Shown one piece after another: positions 55,148 to 62,589 of a stretch of 64,000 bases of DNA. Each line of letters starts with the position of its first letter. Within the stretch, counting starts at the first letter, position 1. This stretch comes from an uncultured Collinsella sp. (lineage in GTDB: Bacteria; Actinomycetota; Coriobacteriia; Coriobacteriales; Coriobacteriaceae), in the NCBI GenBank assembly GCA_902496275.1, contig CABVAC010000002.1:41895-105894 (forward strand). The letters are read 5' to 3'. The notes beneath the pieces were generated by a model. That model saw nothing but the letters and a program-made list of their open reading frames with translations, did not search any database and was not told the origin of the DNA. The position numbers and the translations under genes are program-made.

Positions 55148-55486
55148 ATGGAATATCGACAGACAGATGGCAAAACTCGGCGCGTGCACAAGCAGTATGT
55201 GGACGTCGTGGCTCGCATCCTCGCGGGCGGACAGGTCGTGCCGGTCACCGTCTGCTGGGTCGACGGTCGTTGCTTTACGATTGACGAGATTGTCTCGACC
55301 ACTGGGTTTGGCCTGACGGTTCACGGCATTCGTACGGCAACCTATAAGGTGCGTTTTGGCGGGCACGCGACCGAGTTGTATCTGGAGGACCAGACGCGCG
55401 AGCGGGCGGACGGCTCGCAGGCACACGTGATGCGTTGGTGGGTGTGGGCGTTCGACCGAACACTCGAGAGCGAGCGCCGCAGGTAA
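55148..55486 (+). CDS. Small conserved protein, DUF6504-like
   Basis: A 112-residue basic protein. It reads as beta-strand rich, with QYVDVVARILAGGQVVPVTV then CWVDGRCFTIDEIVSTTGF and a tryptophan-rich end MRWWVWAFDRTLE. This resembles small DUF6504-type proteins that in actinobacteria often lie near translesion polymerase genes; the resemblance is from memory and weak. ATG at 55148 has AATAGGAGG upstream. The frame is open from 55061 but the conserved-looking part starts at MEYRQTDG. Confidence 0.65.
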   Translation: MEYRQTDGKTRRVHKQYVDVVARILAGGQVVPVTVCWVDGRCFTIDEIVSTTGFGLTVHGIRTATYKVRFGGHATELYLEDQTRERADGSQAHVMRWWVWAFDRTLESERRR

Positions 55487-55566
55487 GAACGCGTGGCGTT
55501 CGGGTACAATGGCAGGAAACTTGTCAGCTACGGCGCCGTCGCGGTGCTTTTTGAAAGGACGAAATT

Positions 55567-56262
55567 ATGAACGATATCCAGGGCTATCAGAATAGCCCCA
55601 TCGAGACCGGCGCAAGCCGTGCCAAGGAGATGTCGCCGCGCGCGTACAACCTTGTCATGTCTGCTCTGATCTTTTTGGGCTTTTGCGCCATGGGCGCCGG
55701 TGTTTACTTTACGAGCACCATGTCGTTTGCGCGCATGATGATGAGCGGCGCCGCTTTGCCGCTGGTCTTTGGCTCATTTATTTTGACCATCGTCGGCATG
55801 GTCATGATGTCGGCTGCTGCCAGCAAACAGTCCGTGGGCCTGTCACTCGTGGGCTACGTGGTCTTTGCGAGCACCTTTGGCCTGACGGCGTCGTTTGGTC
55901 TTGCCAACTACGACCTGCCTACCATTAACACCGCCTTTATCGCCACGGCCGCCATCACCTTTGTCTTTGGTGCGCTGGGCGTGACCTTCCCCAAGTTCTT
56001 CCAGCGTGTGTATGGCATTGGTTTTGGCATCCTGCTTGCCACGATTCTGGTCGAGATCGTGCTGATGTTCATGGGCGTCTCGCAGACCATCACCGACCTG
56101 ATCGTGATCGTGGTGTTCGCCGGCTTCATCGGCTACGACACCTATGTGGCAACGACGGTGCCGCCCACGCTGCCCAACGCCGTGCTCATGGCATCCAACC
56201 TGTTCGTGGACATCATCAACGTGTTCCTGCGCATTCTGAACATCCTCGGCCGTCGCGATTAA
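55567..56262 (+). CDS. Bax inhibitor-1/YccA family membrane protein
   Basis: A 231-residue membrane protein with seven hydrophobic helices, matching the Bax inhibitor-1 (TMBIM/YccA) family. Features are a short cytoplasmic N-terminus, AYNLVMSALIFLGFCAMGAG, a central helix-rich region, and a C-terminal IVVFAGFIGYDTYVA segment followed by FVDIINVFLRILNILGRRD in pieces. Bacterial members are proposed calcium leak channels or protease regulators. The role here is not known. ATG has TGAAAGGA upstream. Confidence 0.9.
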   Translation: MNDIQGYQNSPIETGASRAKEMSPRAYNLVMSALIFLGFCAMGAGVYFTSTMSFARMMMSGAALPLVFGSFILTIVGMVMMSAAASKQSVGLSLVGYVVFASTFGLTASFGLANYDLPTINTAFIATAAITFVFGALGVTFPKFFQRVYGIGFGILLATILVEIVLMFMGVSQTITDLIVIVVFAGFIGYDTYVATTVPPTLPNAVLMASNLFVDIINVFLRILNILGRRD

Positions 56263-56402
56263 AGCGCGGCATTGCGATGCTTCCTGCCGGACACGGTAAA
56301 ACGATGCGAAAGGCGGTCCTTCGGGGCCGTCTTTTTTGTGCGCGGCGGGGTATCATGGATGGGAAAAGCCGATAGCGGCAGCGACAGGAAAGGTGACCAC
56401 GT

Positions 56403-57545
56403 ATGGCAGACGTCGACAACAGGAACCGTAACCGCAGGTCCAACCGAGCGGGTCAGCCCAATCCCAAGCGCGAGGCCCGTGCCAAGGCCGCCGAGCGTCA
56501 CGTGGCAACTGTGTCCGAAGCGTGCGCCAAGGATATCGAGCGTTCGCTTGCCGGTGTTCGCGAGTTTGACGGTATGCCTGCCGGCTTTGTCGCGGCGATG
56601 AAGGCCAAGGTTCAGAGTGCTGTGGCCCCCGAAGAGCAGGTCGCCGAGGACGTCGAGAACGCGGAGACTGCCGAGGTCGAGGCAGCGCCCGAGACCGAGG
56701 CGGCGCCCGAGCCCGTCGAGGAGCCTGCCGAGGAAATCGCCGAAGCTGAGTCCGCGCCTGCTGAGGAGCCCGCTCCGGTCCTGCCCGAGGTCACTGTGCT
56801 TGATGCCTCCGCCACGCAGGCAATCCTCGACAACGGTCGCGGCTATGCGCAGTTCTGCGACATGGCCGTGCTCGCCTTTGCCTCGTTTACCAATCCGGGC
56901 GGTGGATATATTCAGGGTTATCTGGGCCAGGAGGCCACGCTGTGCGCCGATTCGTATCTGTACAACGTTCTCGATAGGCAGCGTAAGTGGTACGGCGAGA
57001 ACCGTCGCCGCAACATCAACTGCGAGCTCTATCGTAACCGTGCCCTAGTGGTGCCTGCGGTGCGCTTCGACCGCAACCACGTGCATGCATACGCCGACGT
57101 GATCGTGGCCGCCGCGCCCAACGTTAAGCGCGCCCGCCAGGAGTATCGCGTGAGCGACGATGCTCTGCTGGATGCCCTGCGCGACCGCATTCGCTTTGTG
57201 CTCGCCATCTGCGACGAGTTGGGTCGCGAGAAGCTCGTGCTGGGCGCATGGGGCTGCGACAACAACGGCTTTGATGCCGAGGCCGTGGCCGAGCTCTTCC
57301 GCAAGGAGCTCGCATCGGGCGACTTCAAGGTCAAGCAGGTCTTCTTTGCCGTGCCCTCTACGCGCTGGGACGAGGACTTCGCCAAATTCGAGCACGTGCT
57401 GGCAAACTTCCCCGAGCGAAACGAGGAGTCCTATGCTCAGGTTGCCGCCCGCGCCGCAGCCGCCCGTGCCGCCGAGCAGGCTCAGGCCGCTGCCGAGGAT
57501 GACGAGGATGACGAGGATGACGACGACTGGCGCAAGTACCTGTAA
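56403..57545 (+). CDS. Microbial PARG-like macrodomain protein with altered QEE motif
   Basis: A 380-residue protein in two parts. Residues 1-125 are a basic stretch then Glu/Ala/Pro-rich, probably disordered. Residues about 130-350 match the microbial poly(ADP-ribose) glycohydrolase family (TIGR02452/DUF2263): FASFTNPGGGYIQGYLGQEA, LYRNRALVVPAVRFDR, DVIVAAAPN and LVLGAWGCDNNGFD. Active PARGs have GGG-X6-8-QEE, where the second Glu is the catalytic acid. Here it is Gln176-Glu177-Ala178, so hydrolase activity is doubtful. The C-terminus is Ala-rich then a run of Asp and Glu. No toxin or NADAR partner is adjacent. Confidence 0.85.
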   Translation: MADVDNRNRNRRSNRAGQPNPKREARAKAAERHVATVSEACAKDIERSLAGVREFDGMPAGFVAAMKAKVQSAVAPEEQVAEDVENAETAEVEAAPETEAAPEPVEEPAEEIAEAESAPAEEPAPVLPEVTVLDASATQAILDNGRGYAQFCDMAVLAFASFTNPGGGYIQGYLGQEATLCADSYLYNVLDRQRKWYGENRRRNINCELYRNRALVVPAVRFDRNHVHAYADVIVAAAPNVKRARQEYRVSDDALLDALRDRIRFVLAICDELGREKLVLGAWGCDNNGFDAEAVAELFRKELASGDFKVKQVFFAVPSTRWDEDFAKFEHVLANFPERNEESYAQVAARAAAARAAEQAQAAAEDDEDDEDDDDWRKYL

Positions 57546-57623
57546 ACGGTGCTCGTGATGCGATATACCGAGCCGACGGGAGAGGCTGCTCCTGTCGGCT
57601 TTTTATTGAGTGGGGAGCTTACG

Positions 57624-58283
57624 ATGAAAAACGTTCTGTGCTTTGGTGACAGCAACACCTATGGTTACGATCCGGCGGGCATGCGCGACGGTACCGCGGT
57701 GCGCTATGCGCAGGATGTGCGCTGGTGTGGCGTGGTCCAACGTGACTTAGGCGAGGGCTGGCATGTAATTGAAGAAGGCCTCAACGGCCGCACGACGGTA
57801 CGCGACGACATGTGCCATCTGGACACTAACCTCAACGGCATTCGCGCGCTTCCGATGCTGCTCGAGGCTCATAAGCCGCTGGACGCCATTGTGATCATGC
57901 TGGGCACCAACGACTGTAAGACGGTCTTTAACGTGACAGCTTCCGATATCGCCCGTGGCGCCATGGCGCTGATTCGCGCCGTCCGCGCGTTTCTGTGGAC
58001 CGACGCTGCGCCTTGCCCGCGCATCCTGCTGATGGCTCCTATCAAGATCAAGCCGCAGATCGCCGATGTATATATGACCGATTTTGACGAGCGTTCCGTC
58101 GAGGCATCTGAACATTTTGGCGAGTACTATGCGCACGTGGCCGAGCAGTTTGGTTGCGACTTTTTGAATGCCGCCGACTTTGCCGAGCCGGGCGATATCG
58201 ACTATCTGCATATGATGCCCGAGAGCCACGAGAGCTTGGGACATGCCGTGGCAGCCAAGCTCCAAGAGATGCTCGGTGAGTAG
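57624..58283 (+). CDS. SGNH/GDSL family hydrolase
   Basis: A 219-residue serine hydrolase of the SGNH fold with no signal peptide, so cytoplasmic. Block I is LCFGDSNTYGYDP with the catalytic serine, block II glycine is in EGLNGRTT, block III is MLGTNDCK and block V has DxxH in DIDYLHMMPESHESLG, giving the catalytic His. It resembles arylesterase/acyltransferase enzymes of the MsAcT type. The substrate is unknown. ATG at 57624 has GGGGAGC upstream; the longer frame from 57549 reads through a non-conserved segment. Confidence 0.9.
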   Translation: MKNVLCFGDSNTYGYDPAGMRDGTAVRYAQDVRWCGVVQRDLGEGWHVIEEGLNGRTTVRDDMCHLDTNLNGIRALPMLLEAHKPLDAIVIMLGTNDCKTVFNVTASDIARGAMALIRAVRAFLWTDAAPCPRILLMAPIKIKPQIADVYMTDFDERSVEASEHFGEYYAHVAEQFGCDFLNAADFAEPGDIDYLHMMPESHESLGHAVAAKLQEMLGE

Positions 58284-58295
58284 CACGGCCCCAAA

Positions 58296-58329
58296 CCACC
58301 ACAATAGTTCTCCTTGCGGTGGCTTGTTT
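58296..58329 (+). terminator. Terminator after the SGNH hydrolase
   Basis: CCACCACAA at 58296 pairs with TTGCGGTGG at 58314 with one mismatch, followed by CTTGTTTCGTT. Confidence 0.6.
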
Positions 58330-58339
58330 CGTTGATTTG

Positions 58340-58556
58340 TCTTGATCTGTAACAGTTGTAAGGCCGAAAACGGGCTAGATGTTACAGATTGAGATTATTT
58401 TAGGTCGATATCGGTCGTTTGTCTCGATCTGTAACATCTAGGGTCGATTTTGCCGAGTTAATGTTACACATCGAGATTATCTTCTCAATGGAATTTGGAT
58501 GTCTCGATTTGTAACAGGTGGGCCGAAAAATGGACTCTAACTGTTACAGATCGAGA
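58340..58556. repeat. Six 14-bp repeats in strict alternating orientation, 41-bp spacing
   Basis: TCTCGATCTGTAAC-type sequences start at 58340, 58422 and 58502, and their reverse complements (GTTACAGATCGAGA) at 58381, 58463 and 58543. Successive spacings are 41, 41, 41, 39 and 41. All three loops inside the inverted pairs are 27 bases; the gaps between pairs are 27 and 25. The loops of units 1 and 3 share GGCCGAAAA. The array fills the non-coding gap between the SGNH hydrolase and the convergent thiD. Confidence 0.9.
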
Positions 58557-58566
58557 TGTTTGTGGG

Positions 58567-58603
58567 AACCACCGCAAAGGTGCCTGTCCCCTTTGCGGTG
58601 GTT
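58567..58603. terminator. 14-bp hairpin at the end of thiD
   Basis: AACCACCGCAAAGG (58567) and CCTTTGCGGTGGTT (58590) pair perfectly. TTTT follows on the plus strand only, so it terminates plus-strand reading better than thiD. It may serve both directions. Confidence 0.6.
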
Positions 58604-58617
58604 TTGAACTGCGAGTC

Positions 58618-59448
58618 TTAATACTGCCACATATGGTTAACGGGGCCGGAGCCTTTGCCCATGTCAAAGCCGGCGGCGAGAGCGCCGGTTAGGTAGGCCT
58701 TGCCGGCGTTGACGGCGTCGGCAAGATCCATGCCCTGCGCCAGCGCACAGGCGATGGCGGACGAGAGCGTGCAGCCGGTGCCGTGCGTGTTGTCGGTCTC
58801 AATACGCTTGTGGCGGAACCACGTGGTGAGCGGATCGCCTAGGTGGTTGCCCTCATCATCGAGCGGCGCGGGTTCGGCCAGTACGTCGTTGGCCTCGTTG
58901 ACAAAATGCCCGCCCTTAACGAGGGACGCGCAGCCAAAGCGGCGGGTGAGGAGCATGGCGGCGTTTTGCTGGGTGCGCTCGGAATCGACCTCGTAGTCGA
59001 GCAGCGCCATGGCCTCGGGGATGTTGGGCGTGATGACGGTCGCCAGCGGGAACAGGCGACGCGTGAGCGCCTCAGCGGCATCTTCGGCAATGAGGCGGGC
59101 GCCCGAAGTGGCGACCATGACGGGATCGACGACGATATTTTGTGCGTTCCAGGCACTCAGGCGGTCGGCGATAACCTCGATAATCTCGGCAGAGGAAACC
59201 ATGCCGATTTTGACTGCGTTGGGGCGAATATCGTCAAAGACGGCGTCAATTTGCGCAGCGACGATATCGGGGGAGATATTTTGCACGGCGGTGACACCGA
59301 GCGTGTTTTGTGCGGTGATGGCCGTGATGGCTGTCTCGGCATACAGACGGTGCGCCGTGATGGTCTTAATGTCGGCCTGAATGCCGGCGCCACCGCTGGA
59401 ATCGGATCCTGCGATGGATAGAACGGCAGGTACCTTGCTGCGATCCAT
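58618..59448 (-). CDS. thiD: Hydroxymethylpyrimidine/phosphomethylpyrimidine kinase
   Basis: Phosphorylates HMP and HMP-phosphate to HMP-pyrophosphate in thiamine synthesis. It has 276 residues in the ribokinase-like fold. The start reads LSIAGSDSSGGAGIQADIKT, followed by VVDPVMVATSGARL, TPNIPEAMALL, SLVKGGH and the catalytic-Asp region DNTHGTGCTLSSAIACAL. It lies 183 bp after thiC on the same strand and is likely controlled by the same TPP riboswitch. ATG has AAGGGAG upstream. Confidence 0.97.
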   Translation of the reverse strand: MDRSKVPAVLSIAGSDSSGGAGIQADIKTITAHRLYAETAITAITAQNTLGVTAVQNISPDIVAAQIDAVFDDIRPNAVKIGMVSSAEIIEVIADRLSAWNAQNIVVDPVMVATSGARLIAEDAAEALTRRLFPLATVITPNIPEAMALLDYEVDSERTQQNAAMLLTRRFGCASLVKGGHFVNEANDVLAEPAPLDDEGNHLGDPLTTWFRHKRIETDNTHGTGCTLSSAIACALAQGMDLADAVNAGKAYLTGALAAGFDMGKGSGPVNHMWQY

Positions 59449-59631
59449 GTTCGCTCCCTTGTCTGGTCGGATTCAAATGGGTCTTTAAGCCAGCATTATA
59501 AAGATGCCCAGGCCGGCGATATGCCGAACCCGGGCGCGAGATGTAATTTTTACGCAAATGTAAGCAAATGTTCACACGTCAACAATTGGCGGGCGCCGAC
59601 TCGATGTTAAAAGGCGATTGCGGCGAAGAGA

Positions 59632-60966
59632 CTAGTCCTCCATACCGAGGTCGATCGTCGTGCCCTCAAACACTTTGTTGACGGTGCGGACGGCGCACAT
59701 CTTGCCACACATGGTGCAAGTGCCCTCGGTGGCGGCGGGGGACTCCTCGTAGCGCTTCTTGCCCGTAACCGGGTCGAGCGCGCACTCCCACATGGCGTCC
59801 CAGTCGAGCTTGCGGCGTGCCTGGCCCATCTTGTCGTCCATGTCGCGGGCGTGGGGCACCTTTTTGGCGATGTCGGCGGCGTGTGCGGCGATCTTGGTGG
59901 CCATGAGGCCGTCGAGCACATCCTGGGCGTTGGGCAGGCATAGGTGCTCTGCCGGTGTCACGTAGCACAGGAAGTCGGCACCGGAGCTTGCGGAGATGGC
60001 GCCGCCGATGGCGGCGGTAATGTGGTCGTAGCCCACGCCGATATCGGTCACCAGCGGCCCCAGCACATAGAACGGGGCGTTGTGGCACAGACGCTTCTGC
60101 AGTTTCATGTTGGCGGCGATCTCGTCGAGCGCCATGTGACCCGGGCCCTCGACCATGACCTGGACGCCGGCGGCCCAAGCACGCTTGCACAGCTTGCCCA
60201 GTTCGATCATCTCGGCAGTCTCGGTGGCGTCGTTGGAGTCGTAGAGACAGCCCGGGCGGCAGGAGTCGCCGAGTGAGATCGTTACGTCGTACTCGTGGCA
60301 GATTTCGAGCACCTCGTCGTAGAACTCGTAGAAGGGGTTCTCGTTACCGGTGACTTCCATCCAGCCAAACAGCAGCGAGCCGCCGCGGCTGACGATATTC
60401 ATGAGGCGGCCGGTCTCCTTGAAGGTCTTGATGACCGATTTATTGATGCCGCAGTGGATGGTCATAAAGTCCACGCCGTCTTCGGCGTGCGCGCGCACGA
60501 CCTCGAGCAGATCGTTCTTGGTCAGCTTGACCAGCGGCTTTTCCATGTAGCCGATGGCATCGTACATGGGGACGGTGCCTACCATGAGCGGCGTCTCGTC
60601 GATGAGCTGCTGGCGGAACTGGCGCGTCTTGCCCGAGTTGGAGAGGTCCATGATGGCGTCGGCGCCAAAGTCCTCGGCGATCTTGACCTTCTTCCACTCT
60701 TCGGCGGCATCGGCCTTATCGCCCGAGATGCCCAAGTTGACGTTGACCTTGGTGGACAGGCCCTCACCGACGCCAAAGGCGCGCATGCCCTTTTTGATGT
60801 GCACGATGTTGGCGGGAATGGCGATGCGGCCGTCGGCCACGCGCTCGCGGATGTACTCGGGGTCGCGATGCTCGCGCTCGGCGACTTCCTTCATCTGCGG
60901 TGTGATCTGCCCGGCGCGGGCGAAGTCGATTTGCGTGACGAGCTTGGGCTCGGTCTGTGTGCTCAT
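59632..60966 (-). CDS. thiC: Phosphomethylpyrimidine synthase
   Basis: Radical SAM enzyme converting aminoimidazole ribotide to HMP-phosphate. It is 444 residues, the shorter bacterial form without the long N-terminal extension. Motifs are MDLSNSGKTRQFR, FMTIHCGINKS, SLGDSCRPGCLYD, VEGPGHMALDEI, GGAISASSGADFLCYVTPAEH and the C-terminal cluster CTMCGKMCAVR, which is the CX2CX4C iron-sulfur site. ATG at 60966 directly follows the TPP aptamer's AAGGGA. Confidence 0.97.
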   Translation of the reverse strand: MSTQTEPKLVTQIDFARAGQITPQMKEVAEREHRDPEYIRERVADGRIAIPANIVHIKKGMRAFGVGEGLSTKVNVNLGISGDKADAAEEWKKVKIAEDFGADAIMDLSNSGKTRQFRQQLIDETPLMVGTVPMYDAIGYMEKPLVKLTKNDLLEVVRAHAEDGVDFMTIHCGINKSVIKTFKETGRLMNIVSRGGSLLFGWMEVTGNENPFYEFYDEVLEICHEYDVTISLGDSCRPGCLYDSNDATETAEMIELGKLCKRAWAAGVQVMVEGPGHMALDEIAANMKLQKRLCHNAPFYVLGPLVTDIGVGYDHITAAIGGAISASSGADFLCYVTPAEHLCLPNAQDVLDGLMATKIAAHAADIAKKVPHARDMDDKMGQARRKLDWDAMWECALDPVTGKKRYEESPAATEGTCTMCGKMCAVRTVNKVFEGTTIDLGMED

Positions 60967-60976
60967 TGGCACGGCT

Positions 60977-61064
60977 CCCTTCGTTGGCATTACCCATATC
61001 AGGTTTGCGGGTCAGGGCGGGCGCGCCCAGTCTCAGCCTGCCGTCTTGTCCTGCAAGCTCCCCG
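60977..61064 (-). promoter_or_regulatory. TPP (THI element) riboswitch before thiC
   Basis: On the minus strand the conserved blocks appear in order: GGGGAGC, GGCTGAGA, GACCC, AACCTGAT, GGGTAATGCC and CGAAGGGAG. The final AAGGGA is also the thiC ribosome site, 10 bases before ATG, so ligand binding would hide it. Control is therefore probably at translation initiation. No separate terminator stem is seen between aptamer and start codon. Confidence 0.95.
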
Positions 61065-61137
61065 TTTATGTGGTGCGCTCAAGTATAGCCTGAATGGGTA
61101 CGATTGGGCCAACAAGCGTGCCTGTGGGGAGGCGAAC

Positions 61138-61653
61138 ATGGAAGACAAGCATCTATATCGAGAGACACAATGGGATGTATCGGCCGAGGAAAGCCGTGCG
61201 CACCATGGCCTTGTCGCGATTGGTTTTGCGGTGCTTGCCGTGTTGGTGATTGCCTTTTGTATTTGGACGTTCGGCGGTCGTGGCGGCGTCACCTGGGGGT
61301 TTGAAGCCGACGATGCCCTGCCGATTATGACCATGAAAGTTTCTGGTGGCAACACGGTTGCCGCACCGGGCGACTATTGGTATCCGCGCGACGAGTTTGT
61401 GCAGCTGCAGTTGAGCGGCGGGTCTATTCCGGGCGAAGAAATCGAACGCGTGACGTTTGATGAGGCACTCAAAACACTCATGGTGGAGCTCAAAGATCAG
61501 GGCGATGTGCCCACGACCATGGATATCGCTCTGACGGAGTGGCGTCTGGAACCTCCGTCGGGCGTTACGGTATCCGACGTAGAGCACGTTAAGATTACCT
61601 ACCAAGATGGCTCGACGAGCGAGATTGCAAAGGCCGATGGCTTGGCGGAGTAA
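61138..61653 (+). CDS. Single-pass membrane protein of unknown function
   Basis: A 171-residue protein with a charged N-terminus of about 25 residues, one transmembrane helix (VAIGFAVLAVLVIAFCIWTF) and an exported domain of about 120 residues with mixed beta character. I do not recognise a family. It starts at ATG 61138 after GGGGAGGC, divergent from the TPP-riboswitch thiC, so the two promoters share about 75 bp. Confidence 0.7.
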   Translation: MEDKHLYRETQWDVSAEESRAHHGLVAIGFAVLAVLVIAFCIWTFGGRGGVTWGFEADDALPIMTMKVSGGNTVAAPGDYWYPRDEFVQLQLSGGSIPGEEIERVTFDEALKTLMVELKDQGDVPTTMDIALTEWRLEPPSGVTVSDVEHVKITYQDGSTSEIAKADGLAE

Positions 61654-61676
61654 CGGGGTGTTTGGAAACGGCGGGC

Positions 61677-62486
61677 CTATAGTGCCTGCGCGTTCATGAA
61701 AACCAGGGTGTTTTTGTCTGAAAGCTCGGGGATGTGCCGATAGCCGATATTGAATGCGGTAAGTTCGCTTGCATCCTCGAGCTTGTTTTCTGCCATCCAC
61801 CGCACCATGGAGCCGCGCGCCTTTTTGCTGGCGGTCGAGCGCTGGATGGGCTTGCCGTTGCGGACGCCTTCGCCAAAGAGGCATGTGACGACCGCGACAT
61901 CGGTGGTGAGGCGGGGCAGAACGGCTTTGGCATACTCTACGCTGGCGAGGTTGACGATCGTGGTGTTTGAGCCTGCCGGGGCGATAGCCCGCGCGAGCTT
62001 GTCGCTCCAAAACGCGTAGAGGTCTCGGGCATCGTCAACGGCGAGCTTCGCGCCCATCTCCAGCCGATACGGTTCGACGGCATGAAAGGGACGAACGCAC
62101 CCGTAGAGGCCGGAGAGGATCCAGAGATGGTCTTGCAGCCATGCGAGCTGCGCGGAATCCATCACCTCGGGTGCCATGCTCTGGTATTGAATGCCGTGAT
62201 AGGACATGACGGCGGGGGAGATTCGACGCGCGATATCGGGATCGGCGAGGTCGGCATCGCTCAGGACGAGCATAAATTCGTGAAGCGTATCCAGGCACAC
62301 TGTAAGCAGTTTGTCACTCACGTTCCATAGCGCCTGCAGGCCGCCGCTCCCTTCATTCCGCTCGATATCTAGCAGTGCGCGGTGGAGGCGAGCTGTCTCG
62401 CGCGCAAAGGGTGTAATGCCCAGGACTTCAAAAGCATCTTGGGCCGCGCGCATCTGCTTGGCGGGCGAAATGATGACCTGCAGCAT
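61677..62486 (-). CDS. yaaA: YaaA family (DUF328/UPF0246) peroxide stress protein
   Basis: A 269-residue member of the YaaA/DUF328 family; the E. coli protein limits DNA damage under peroxide stress by lowering free iron. Family features are the start LQVIISPAKQM, WILSGLYGCVRPFHAVEPYRLEMG in overlapping parts, NLASVEYAKAV and the KKARGSMVRWM segment. ATG at 62486 has GAGGAGAG upstream. It lies downstream of the M18 peptidase gene on the same strand but past its terminator. Confidence 0.92.
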   Translation of the reverse strand: MLQVIISPAKQMRAAQDAFEVLGITPFARETARLHRALLDIERNEGSGGLQALWNVSDKLLTVCLDTLHEFMLVLSDADLADPDIARRISPAVMSYHGIQYQSMAPEVMDSAQLAWLQDHLWILSGLYGCVRPFHAVEPYRLEMGAKLAVDDARDLYAFWSDKLARAIAPAGSNTTIVNLASVEYAKAVLPRLTTDVAVVTCLFGEGVRNGKPIQRSTASKKARGSMVRWMAENKLEDASELTAFNIGYRHIPELSDKNTLVFMNAQAL

Positions 62487-62509
62487 GGACTCTCCTCTGC
62501 CAAAAAAGA

Positions 62510-62576
62510 AGTTGCGGTGGAATACGGTCTGTTTTGGTCGTTTATGGGCCAGTTTAGTCCGTATTTCACCGCAACT
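62510..62576 (-). terminator. Long hairpin terminator after the M18 aminopeptidase
   Basis: The arms at 62510-62527 and 62559-62576 pair at 17 of 18 positions. On the minus strand the stem is followed by TCTTTTTT, so it ends the aminopeptidase transcript. Arm length matches the other long intergenic palindromes in the window. Confidence 0.8.
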
Positions 62577-62589
62577 GATGAAGGGTTGG

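Noticed and set aside
56272..56601. Small plus-strand frame after the Bax inhibitor gene
   Set aside because: It overlaps the certain start of the PARG-like gene in another frame and has no ribosome site.
58340..58556. CRISPR array
   Set aside because: Repeats alternate in orientation and are only 14 bp; no cas genes are present.
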